From positions 1 to 64,000 of the forward strand of contig CAKNGB010000006.1 in assembly GCA_930971385.1 (NCBI GenBank): a DNA stretch of 64,000 bases, written 5' to 3'. A model generated the notes under the pieces. That model ran no database searches. It was not told where the DNA came from and worked only from the letters and a program-made list of their open reading frames with translations. The stretch is from an uncultured Clostridia bacterium. Its GTDB lineage: Bacteria; Bacillota; Clostridia; Christensenellales; UBA1242. This document shows, piece after piece, positions 57,684-64,000 of this stretch. Each line of letters opens with the position of its first letter. The first letter of the stretch is position 1. The translations under genes were made by a program, and so were the position numbers.

Positions 57684-58133
57684 TTACTCCTCAATTTCGA
57701 TTTTTCCACCCGCTTTTTCAATCTTTTCAATTGCAGATTTGGTTGCTTTTTTCGCCTTAATAGTTAAAGGCTTTGTGATTTCTCCATTTCCAAGAACTTT
57801 GAGTCCGTAAGGCATACGCTTGCCAACAACTCTCGTTTCATACAAAAGTTCCTCAGTGATAACTGTGTTTGGTTCAAAAATTTCAAGGTCGCCAACATTA
57901 ACAGTTGAATAGTTCTTATGGAAATTATAGTTGTTAAAGCCACGAATTGGAACTTTTCTTATGAGTGGAATGTTTCCGCCTTCAAAGCCAGGTTTAACTC
58001 CACCGCCACTTCTAGCCCATTGACCTTTGTGACCTTTACCACTTGTTTTTCCGTTTCCAGAGCCGATACCACGACCAACTCTAAACTTTTTGGTGACTGC
58101 ACCTTCACTAGGTTTAAGATTTTCTATCTTCAT
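57684..58133 (-). CDS. rplO: Large subunit ribosomal protein L15
   Basis: A 149-residue protein; N-terminus KIENLKPSEGA, Gly-rich RVGRGIGSGNGKTSGKGHKG. Start at 58133 with AAGGAG; an upstream frame extension is discarded. Three bp from secY. Confidence 0.97.
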   Translation of the reverse strand: MKIENLKPSEGAVTKKFRVGRGIGSGNGKTSGKGHKGQWARSGGGVKPGFEGGNIPLIRKVPIRGFNNYNFHKNYSTVNVGDLEIFEPNTVITEELLYETRVVGKRMPYGLKVLGNGEITKPLTIKAKKATKSAIEKIEKAGGKIEIEE

Positions 58134-58143
58134 ATCGCGCTCC

Positions 58144-58332
58144 TTATTCTTCCACCACTTCAACAAGGTGTCTTACATGATATAAACTGCCTCTAACGGA
58201 AGGATTATCAGGAAGAACTCTTGTTTGGTTGAGTTTTTTGAATCCAAGTGCTTCCAAAATTTTCATTTGATTTTTATTATATCCGATTGCACTTCTCACA
58301 TAGGTGACTTTTAATGTTTTTGTTTTTTTCAT
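58144..58332 (-). CDS. rpmD: Large subunit ribosomal protein L30
   Basis: A 62-residue protein, KTLKVTYVRSAIGYNKNQ with LGFKKLNQTRVLPDNPSVRG, as in L30. Start at ATG 58332 with GGAGG 7 nt upstream. Confidence 0.96.
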   Translation of the reverse strand: MKKTKTLKVTYVRSAIGYNKNQMKILEALGFKKLNQTRVLPDNPSVRGSLYHVRHLVEVVEE

Positions 58333-58347
58333 CTCATTCACCTCCGA

Positions 58348-58896
58348 TTAAATTTCCTCTGGCTTTTTACCGCGTCTTGCAGCAATCTCTTCGCGAGTCT
58401 TTAAGCCCAAAAGTCCGTTCATGGTTGCCTTAACCACGTTAATTCTGTTTGTTGAACCATGAATTTTTGTGACGATGTTCTTAACGCCTGCAACTTCCAA
58501 AACTGCACGAGCAGCACCACCAGCAATAACTCCGTGACCTTCTTCGGCTGGAATCATAAGCACGCTGGTTGCACCAAATTTTCCGATTGTTTCGTGAGGA
58601 ATTGTGTTTTCGCTAAGAGAGATTTTCTTCATGTTTTTCTTAGCAACAACAGTTGCCTTGTCAATGGCGTTTGGAACTTCGCTTGCCTTGCCGATGCCCA
58701 TTCCAATGTTGCCTTTCATGTCGCCGATAACAACAAGCGCTGAAAAGTGCATTGTTCTTCCGCCTTTAACAGTTTTGCTGACACGTCTAACGGAAACAAG
58801 TCTTTTTTCTAAGCCGTCGTTTTCTTTAACAGGTCTTTCTTTGCGATTATTTCTTTGAGGTTTTTCGCCCTTATTCTTTTTAATATCTTCTGCCAT
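58348..58896 (-). CDS. rpsE: Small subunit ribosomal protein S5
   Basis: A 182-residue protein. Lys/Arg-rich N-terminal extension (about 25), dsRBD-like domain (VSKTVKGGRTMHFSALVVI), GAGAARAVLEVAG-type region and KRGKKPEEI tail. Confidence 0.98.
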   Translation of the reverse strand: MAEDIKKNKGEKPQRNNRKERPVKENDGLEKRLVSVRRVSKTVKGGRTMHFSALVVIGDMKGNIGMGIGKASEVPNAIDKATVVAKKNMKKISLSENTIPHETIGKFGATSVLMIPAEEGHGVIAGGAARAVLEVAGVKNIVTKIHGSTNRINVVKATMNGLLGLKTREEIAARRGKKPEEI

Positions 58897-58905
58897 GACT
58901 TCCTC

Positions 58906-59274
58906 CTAAAATTTCAAACCGGCACTTCTTGCACCGTCAGCAACTTGTTTAACTCTTCCAGTGTAAAGATAGCCACCTCTATCGAAAACGACTTCTTTAA
59001 TTTTCTTTGCTTTTGCTCTTTCACCAGCAACTTCTCCAACGATTTTAGCGGCTTCAGATTTACTTTTTCCAGCAATTTTTGAAGCAACTTCTTTGTCAAG
59101 AGTGGAGCAAGAAACCAAAGTTTCGCCCTTTTCGTCGTTGATGATTTGAACATAGATATGATTCAAGCTTCTGTATACATTGAATCTTGGTCTTTGTTTT
59201 GTGCCAGAGAGATTTTTTCTTACTCTCTTATGACGAATAAGTCTGTTTTCATTTTTATCGTTAACAGTAATCAT
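58906..59274 (-). CDS. rplR: Large subunit ribosomal protein L18
   Basis: A 122-residue 5S rRNA-binding protein. [20 protein letters not shown] and [21 protein letters not shown] present. Confidence 0.98.
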   Translation of the reverse strand: MITVNDKNENRLIRHKRVRKNLSGTKQRPRFNVYRSLNHIYVQIINDEKGETLVSCSTLDKEVASKIAGKSKSEAAKIVGEVAGERAKAKKIKEVVFDRGGYLYTGRVKQVADGARSAGLKF

Positions 59275-59288
59275 TTTCTCTCCTCCTA

Positions 59289-59831
59289 TTACTTCTTGCC
59301 CTTACCAGCAGCCTTACCAACTTTTCTGATAAGACGAGCACCATCAACATGGATACCATAGCCATGATATGGTTCATAAGGACGTTTCTTCATAATGTTT
59401 GCACAAAATTGACCAACTCTTTGCTTGTCTAAACCAGAAACAACAATTTCTGTTGCACTTGGGCAAGACACTTGCAAATCTTCTGGGATTTCCATCTCGA
59501 CTTGATGGGAAAGACCTAAACTCATAACAATTTTCTTTCCAGAAACGCTTGCTTTATAACCAACGCCTGCGATGATGAGCTTTTTGCTCCAACCTTTTGT
59601 GACGCCGATTACCATGTTGTTAACAAGTGCTCTTGCTAAGCCTTGCTTTGCGTTTAATTCTGGATTTGTGTAGGTGAAATGAATTTCGTTATCTTTCACT
59701 TCTGTGCTTATGTTTTTGTCAATAACTTGTTTAAGTGTTCCTTTTGGACCGCTTACAGAAACAACATTTCCTTCGCGCAAGAAAGTGACACCGTTTTCAA
59801 GTTTGATGGGTTTATTACCTATTCTAGACAT
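59289..59831 (-). CDS. rplF: Large subunit ribosomal protein L6
   Basis: A 180-residue protein with two L6 domains, starting [14 protein letters not shown] and ending with [12 protein letters not shown]. Start at ATG 59831 behind AAGGAGG. Confidence 0.97.
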   Translation of the reverse strand: MSRIGNKPIKLENGVTFLREGNVVSVSGPKGTLKQVIDKNISTEVKDNEIHFTYTNPELNAKQGLARALVNNMVIGVTKGWSKKLIIAGVGYKASVSGKKIVMSLGLSHQVEMEIPEDLQVSCPSATEIVVSGLDKQRVGQFCANIMKKRPYEPYHGYGIHVDGARLIRKVGKAAGKGKK

Positions 59832-59841
59832 ACTTACCTCC

Positions 59842-60240
59842 TTACCACACATAAGCGAGGACTTCGCCACCAACATTTAAAGAACGAGCAACTTTATCGG
59901 TCACAATTCCTTTGTTTGTTGAAATGATTGCGATTCCAAGTCCGCTTATAACTTTTGGAAGATTTTCTTTGGTTGAATAGATGCGAAGCCCAGGCTTTGA
60001 AATTCTTTTCAAGCCTTGAATGACGCTTTGACCTTCGTCATCATATTTAATGTTGATTAAAATATCTTTGAATTTGCCATTGTCAACAAGTTCATAACTT
60101 GTGATGTATCCTTCGTCGAAAAGGATTTTAGCAATTTCGATTTTCTCCTTTGATGCAGGAACTAAAACAGTCTTATGTTTTGCTGAAATAGCATTACGAA
60201 GACGAGTTAACATATCTGCGATTGGGTCTGTGCTTAACAT
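59842..60240 (-). CDS. rpsH: Small subunit ribosomal protein S8
   Basis: A 132-residue protein of the central domain of 16S rRNA; TDPIADMLTRLRNA and SGLGIAIISTNKGI are typical. Confidence 0.98.
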   Translation of the reverse strand: MLSTDPIADMLTRLRNAISAKHKTVLVPASKEKIEIAKILFDEGYITSYELVDNGKFKDILINIKYDDEGQSVIQGLKRISKPGLRIYSTKENLPKVISGLGIAIISTNKGIVTDKVARSLNVGGEVLAYVW

Positions 60241-60250
60241 AATTCCCTCC

Positions 60251-60436
60251 TTACCAACTTGACTTTTTCACGCCAGGAATTTCCCCGCGATTAGCCATTT
60301 CTCTAAAACAAATTCTGCAAATACCGTATTTGCGAAGCACTGCATGAGGTCTGCCACAAATGGAGCAACGAGTGTATTTTCTTGTTTTATATTTTGGTGT
60401 TCTTTGTTGCTTTGCAATCAATGATTTTTTTGCCAT
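60251..60436 (-). CDS. rpsN: Small subunit ribosomal protein S14, zinc form
   Basis: A 61-residue protein with Cys at 24, 27, 40 and 43 (CSICGRPH and CRICF). The zinc form is common in Firmicutes. Confidence 0.97.
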   Translation of the reverse strand: MAKKSLIAKQQRTPKYKTRKYTRCSICGRPHAVLRKYGICRICFREMANRGEIPGVKKSSW

Positions 60437-60449
60437 TACCTATAACCTC

Positions 60450-60998
60450 CTATTTCGCAAAAGGCAAACCAAGTGCCTTCAAAAGTGCTTTCGCTTCTTC
60501 ATCACTCTTTGCGGTTGTGATGAAAGAGATGTCAAGACCTCTTATCTTCTCAACTTTATCGTAAGAAATTTCTGGGAAGATAAGTTGTTCTTTAATTCCC
60601 ATGGAGTAGTTTCCACGACCATCAAAAGACTTATCGGAAATTCCGCGGAAGTCTCTCACTCTTGGAAGAGCGATTGCAGTGAGTCTGTCAAAGAATTCAT
60701 ACATTCTTCTTCCACGAAGAGTCACTTTCGCGCCAATTTTCATACCTTCTCTCACTTTGAAGTTGGAGATAGCCTTTTTTGCCTTTGTGGCAACTGCTTT
60801 CTGACCAGCAATAAGTGTGAGTTCGTCAACAGCAGTGTTAAAACTTTTCGAGTTATCTTTAACATCGCCAAGTCCCATATTTAAAACAATTTTAACAAGT
60901 TTTGGAACTTCGTTAACATTTTTATAATTAAATTGCTTCATAAGTTCTGGGACGATTTCATTTTTATAACGCTTAACTGTTTCTAATTCTTCTTTCAT
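60450..60998 (-). CDS. rplE: Large subunit ribosomal protein L5
   Basis: A 182-residue 5S rRNA-binding protein; [34 protein letters not shown] in part, and [15 protein letters not shown]. Confidence 0.98.
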   Translation of the reverse strand: MKEELETVKRYKNEIVPELMKQFNYKNVNEVPKLVKIVLNMGLGDVKDNSKSFNTAVDELTLIAGQKAVATKAKKAISNFKVREGMKIGAKVTLRGRRMYEFFDRLTAIALPRVRDFRGISDKSFDGRGNYSMGIKEQLIFPEISYDKVEKIRGLDISFITTAKSDEEAKALLKALGLPFAK

Positions 60999-61009
60999 TC
61001 CGCACCGCC

Positions 61010-61534
61010 TTACGCTTCACTTTTCTTTGTGTTCGACTTTTGTGTTTTTGTTTCTTTTTTAGCAGTTGTTTTAACTGTTTCTTTCTTCTCTACCGCTTTT
61101 TTAGTGGTGGATTTTGTTGTTGCTTTTTTCTCGCCAGCCTTAGCGTCAGCCTTTTTCTCGGTTTTCTTTGTTGTGTCTATGTTTTTCTTAGCCTCTTTCT
61201 TTGTTGCCTTAACATATTCTTTATCAAGAGAAGCTGAGCATTTTTTGCAAACTCTAACCTTTTTGCCGTCGATTTCTTTATGAGAAACTCTTGTTGCCTT
61301 ACCGCAAACAGAGCAAACAACCATAACATTGGATGCGTCGATTGGCGCAGTCTTTTTGATGATGGCGCTTTGTTCTTGTTGAGTTCTTGCTTTTTTGTGT
61401 TTTGTGACGATGTTAACGCCGTCAACTAAAACTCTGTTATCCTTAGGGAAAACTTCCAACACTTTGCCAGTTTTTCCTTTATCCTTTCCTGTGATGACCA
61501 AAACATTGTCACCCTTTTTAACTGTCATACTCAT
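61010..61534 (-). CDS. rplX: Large subunit ribosomal protein L24 with zinc ribbon and Ala/Lys-rich tail
   Basis: A 174-residue L24, where about 100-110 is usual. KOW domain ([18 protein letters not shown]), then Cys pairs at 74/77 and 96/99 (CSVCG and CKKC), and a 70-residue Lys/Ala/Thr tail (about 105-174) with repeated KKE and KKT units. The tail is low complexity and likely disordered, near the exit tunnel mouth. Confidence 0.94.
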   Translation of the reverse strand: MSMTVKKGDNVLVITGKDKGKTGKVLEVFPKDNRVLVDGVNIVTKHKKARTQQEQSAIIKKTAPIDASNVMVVCSVCGKATRVSHKEIDGKKVRVCKKCSASLDKEYVKATKKEAKKNIDTTKKTEKKADAKAGEKKATTKSTTKKAVEKKETVKTTAKKETKTQKSNTKKSEA

Positions 61535-61548
61535 TTTCCGTTCTCCTT

Positions 61549-61917
61549 TTAAATAACTTCAGAGGCGAGAGAAATGATTCTCATATAACCCTTATCACGA
61601 AGTTCTCTTGCAATAGGTCCAAACACACGAGTGCCTTTTGGTTGTTTTTGGTTATCGATGATAACAGCGGCGTTGTCGTCGAAACGAACATGAGAGCCAT
61701 CTTGACGATTTAAACCTTTTGTTGTTCTAACGATAACGGCTTTAACAACATCCCCCTTCTTAACGCTTCCACCAGGAATTGCCTTTTTAACAGAAGCAAC
61801 AATAACATCTCCGATGTTTCCGCTTCTTCTAAATGACCCACCTAAAACGCGGATGCACATAATTTCCTTAGCACCTGTGTTGTCTGCAACTTTAAGTCTT
61901 GTTTGAGGTTGTACCAT
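61549..61917 (-). CDS. rplN: Large subunit ribosomal protein L14
   Basis: A 122-residue protein; [20 protein letters not shown] and [19 protein letters not shown] match L14. Confidence 0.98.
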   Translation of the reverse strand: MVQPQTRLKVADNTGAKEIMCIRVLGGSFRRSGNIGDVIVASVKKAIPGGSVKKGDVVKAVIVRTTKGLNRQDGSHVRFDDNAAVIIDNQKQPKGTRVFGPIARELRDKGYMRIISLASEVI

Positions 61918-61928
61918 ATCTCTCCTCC

Positions 61929-62189
61929 TTAATCTGCTTTCTTAACGATTTTAACAACTCTGTGGTATTTATCTTTTGAAAGAGGACGAGTTTCCATAAT
62001 GATAACGGTATCGCCAACGCCACATTCATTGTTTTCATCATGTGCTTTAAATTTTTTCGACTTTTTAACAATCTTACCAAATTGTTTGTTTTTAACTGTA
62101 TAAGGAACATTAACAACGACGGTTTTGTTCATACTAGCACTAACAACAACACCTTGTCGTGTGATTCTTGCATTTCTACTTGTTTCCAT
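61929..62189 (-). CDS. rpsQ: Small subunit ribosomal protein S17
   Basis: An 86-residue OB-fold protein: [37 protein letters not shown]. Start at ATG 62189 with GGGAGG. Confidence 0.97.
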   Translation of the reverse strand: METSRNARITRQGVVVSASMNKTVVVNVPYTVKNKQFGKIVKKSKKFKAHDENNECGVGDTVIIMETRPLSKDKYHRVVKIVKKAD

Positions 62190-62388
62190 CGTTTCCTCCC
62201 ATGATTTGTTTTTCTCTGATTGCTGTTTGCACTCTTGCAATTTCTCTTTTCACAGTTCTTAAAGCAAGTGGATTTGCAAGATTACGAGTTGCATGCGAAA
62301 AACGAAGATTAAAGAGTTCATTTTTAAGTTCTTTAAGTCTTGCGTTTAACTGATCAAGAGAAAGTGTTTTGATTTCTTCATTCTTCAT
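62176..62388 (-). CDS. rpmC: Large subunit ribosomal protein L29
   Basis: A 70-residue helical hairpin protein ([20 protein letters not shown] in part). ATG 62388 follows GGTGGTG. Overlaps rpsQ by 14 bp and rplP by 11 bp. Confidence 0.96.
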   Translation of the reverse strand: MKNEEIKTLSLDQLNARLKELKNELFNLRFSHATRNLANPLALRTVKREIARVQTAIREKQIMGGNDGNK

Positions 62389-62818
62389 TCTTCTCACCAC
62401 CTTCGTTTACTTCTTCTTTCTTAATAAACTTAACCTTGCAAGGAAGTTTATGTCCAGCAAGACGAAGTGCCTCACGAGCAACTTCTTCACTTACTCCTTC
62501 AATTTCAAAGAGAACCCTGTTTGGTTTAACAACTGCAACCCAAAATTCTGGATTTCCTTTACCTGAACCCATACGAGTTTCTGCTGGTTTCTTTGTGACT
62601 GGTTTGTCTGGGAAAATCTTAATCCAAACTTTACCGCCACGCTTAATATAACGAGTAAGGGCAATACGCGCAGCCTCAATTTGATTAGATTTAATCCAGC
62701 AAGGTTCGCATGCGATGATGCCGTATGAACCGTAAGTTAGAGTGTTGCCTCTTGTTGCCTTACCAGTCATTCTGCCACGCATAACCTTTCTTCTTTTAAC
62801 TCTTTTTGGCATTAACAT
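62378..62818 (-). CDS. rplP: Large subunit ribosomal protein L16
   Basis: A 146-residue protein near the peptidyl transferase centre; N-terminus [17 protein letters not shown] is the standard L16 start. Overlaps rpmC; start overlaps rpsC stop. Confidence 0.98.
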   Translation of the reverse strand: MLMPKRVKRRKVMRGRMTGKATRGNTLTYGSYGIIACEPCWIKSNQIEAARIALTRYIKRGGKVWIKIFPDKPVTKKPAETRMGSGKGNPEFWVAVVKPNRVLFEIEGVSEEVAREALRLAGHKLPCKVKFIKKEEVNEGGEKNEE

Positions 62819-63483
62819 TATTCTTGCCCTCCTTTATCGGATTTTGTAGGCAAAATTTCTCCCTTAAAAATCCAGCACTTAACGCCAAGTTTGCCATAGT
62901 TTGTGTAAGCAGCGGAAACGCCGTAGTCAATGTCTGCACGAAGTGTGTGAAGTGGAAGTGAGCCTTCCATATACTTTTCTGTTCTTCCAATGGTATTCGC
63001 TCCGTCGATAACACCGCTAACTTGCACCTTGCAACCCTTTGCGCCTGCTTTCATAACTCTTTGGAGTGCTTGCTTTAAGCATCTTCTCCATTGAACTCTC
63101 TTTTCAAGTTGTTGAGCGATTGAGTCTGCAACAAGTTGAGCATCAAGGTCAGGCTTCTTAATTTCCTTAACATTGATGATGAGATTTTTAACAGGTTTAA
63201 CAATTTTACCAAGGTCTTTTTTGATTTGCTCAATTCCAGCGCCTTTTTGACCAATAATCATGCCAGGTTTGCCTGTGTAGATATTGACAACAAGTTTGTT
63301 TTCTGTTCTTTCAATTTCCACTTTGGAAACGCCAGAATTTGCATGTTTTTTGTTGAAATACGCACGAATATCGTGGTCTTCTTTAATGAAAGTGGCAAAA
63401 TCTTGTTTGTTTGCATACCAAGTGGATTGCCAATCTTTGTTGATTCCGATTCTAAGTCCTATTGGATTAACTTTTTGACCCAT
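62818..63483 (-). CDS. rpsC: Small subunit ribosomal protein S3
   Basis: A 221-residue protein with KH domain ([17 protein letters not shown]) and [17 protein letters not shown] C-terminal half (here [13 protein letters not shown]). Overlaps rplP and rplV by 1 bp. Confidence 0.98.
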   Translation of the reverse strand: MGQKVNPIGLRIGINKDWQSTWYANKQDFATFIKEDHDIRAYFNKKHANSGVSKVEIERTENKLVVNIYTGKPGMIIGQKGAGIEQIKKDLGKIVKPVKNLIINVKEIKKPDLDAQLVADSIAQQLEKRVQWRRCLKQALQRVMKAGAKGCKVQVSGVIDGANTIGRTEKYMEGSLPLHTLRADIDYGVSAAYTNYGKLGVKCWIFKGEILPTKSDKGGQE

Positions 63484-63881
63484 TATTTTGCCTCCTTCAT
63501 TTCATCAAGCACAATTTTAATATGGCAAGTTCTCTTTATGATGTGGTCAACACGCCCTCTGCCTCTAAAATTAACTCTTTTCATTTGAGGTCCAACGGTT
63601 GTGTAGCACTCTGCAACATAAAGATTGTCTGCTGAAAGCCCTTTATTATTTTCTGCATTTGCGATTGCGCTTTTCAAAACTTTCAAACTTTCACTTGCGC
63701 CTTTTTGTGGCATATATGTTAAAATTGCCACCGCTTCATTAACGCTTTTTCCTCTTATGTTGTCAAGAACAATTCTAACCTTAGATGAACTCATACGAAT
63801 GTCTTTTGCCACAGCATAAGGACGGTTATCTTTATTAAGCGCTCTTTTTTCCGCTTTTTGTCTAATTCTTGTAGCCATCAT
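63483..63881 (-). CDS. rplV: Large subunit ribosomal protein L22
   Basis: A 132-residue tunnel protein; AVAKDIRMSSSKVRIVLDNI and RGRGRVDHIIKRTCHI are typical. Confidence 0.97.
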   Translation of the reverse strand: MMATRIRQKAEKRALNKDNRPYAVAKDIRMSSSKVRIVLDNIRGKSVNEAVAILTYMPQKGASESLKVLKSAIANAENNKGLSADNLYVAECYTTVGPQMKRVNFRGRGRVDHIIKRTCHIKIVLDEMKEAK

Positions 63882-63890
63882 TCACCTCTC

Positions 63891-64000
63891 TTACCTATTA
63901 CCTTTAACGGCCTTTTTCTGACCTGCATGACCTTTGAAGGTTCTGGTTGGCGAGAATTCACCAAGTTTATGACCAACCATATCAGCAGTCACATAAACAG
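63891..64000 (-). CDS. rpsS: Small subunit ribosomal protein S19 (C-terminal part, cut by window edge)
   Basis: The last 36 codons encode [19 protein letters not shown] and end [10 protein letters not shown], matching S19. The start lies beyond the right edge. Ten bp from rplV. Confidence 0.95.
   Translation of the reverse strand, partial: VYVTADMVGHKLGEFSPTRTFKGHAGQKKAVKGNR

Overview
The window looks like a chromosomal segment of a low-GC, spore-forming Bacillota bacterium, most likely an uncultured gut-type Clostridia. The basis is AT-rich intergenic DNA, strong Shine-Dalgarno sites, a Firmicutes-style ribosomal protein operon with zinc-binding S4, S14 and L36 and zinc-type adenylate kinase, Clostridia-typical genes (pyruvate phosphate dikinase, the NifU-like/GGGtGRT pair, a KOW protein between map and infA), and sporulation genes (SpoIIE, CwlD-like). 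The lineage is inferred; no rRNA gene is present to confirm it.

Layout. 1-9.8 kb: a coiled-coil protein, ppdK, ribosome-assembly GTPase engB divergent from gtrA, a compact structured intergenic element (4592-4712), a PlsC-type acyltransferase divergent from glmM, a MarR regulator, tRNA-Glu(CTC), a frameshifted membrane glycosyltransferase and a guanine deaminase. 9.9-18 kb: a leftward housekeeping run, candidate antitoxin-mazF-rpoZ-priA-def-fmt-rlmN-rsgA-rpe-HAD, largely with overlapping or touching genes. 18-21.8 kb: a fic-yigZ-nucleotide hydrolase-like-recX-acpS operon, and a small accessory island of two XRE regulators plus two tandem mini-HTH proteins around a shared operator. 21.8-26.6 kb: a GNAT-TyrRS fusion, the NifU-like/GGGtGRT pair, a YjzC-like small protein with a possible SD-sequestering hairpin, and a TtcA-like gene. 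27-38 kb: degV, tilS, spoIIE, cwlD, several secreted or lipid-anchored proteins of unknown function, and very small genes. 38-51.3 kb: transketolase, a ComEC-like metallo-hydrolase, a patatin phospholipase, a divergent phosphofructokinase, dnaE-whiA-PHP and dtd-murB. 51.4-64 kb: the leftward alpha/S10-spc operon from rpsS (cut by the window edge) to rplQ.

The housekeeping genes cover translation start and tRNA quality (fmt, def, map, infA, tilS, dtd, tyrS), ribosome assembly and rescue (engB, rsgA, rlmN, r-proteins), replication and repair (dnaE, priA, recX), envelope precursors (glmM, murB, plsC) and central carbon flow (ppdK, pfk, tkt, rpe).

The most unusual signals are: a four-helix junction element with a possible 7-bp pseudoknot (4592-4712); two promoters sharing an 8-C tract in a 16-bp spacer; six genes whose -10 box lies 6 or 7 nt before the ATG and which lack an SD (predicted leaderless mRNAs); a GNAT-TyrRS in-frame fusion with an internal SD; four 12-bp tandem repeats next to the fic promoter that continue the frame of the upstream regulator; and a MazF toxin paired with a protein that I cannot assign to a known antitoxin family. 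All regulatory calls come from reading the sequence only.
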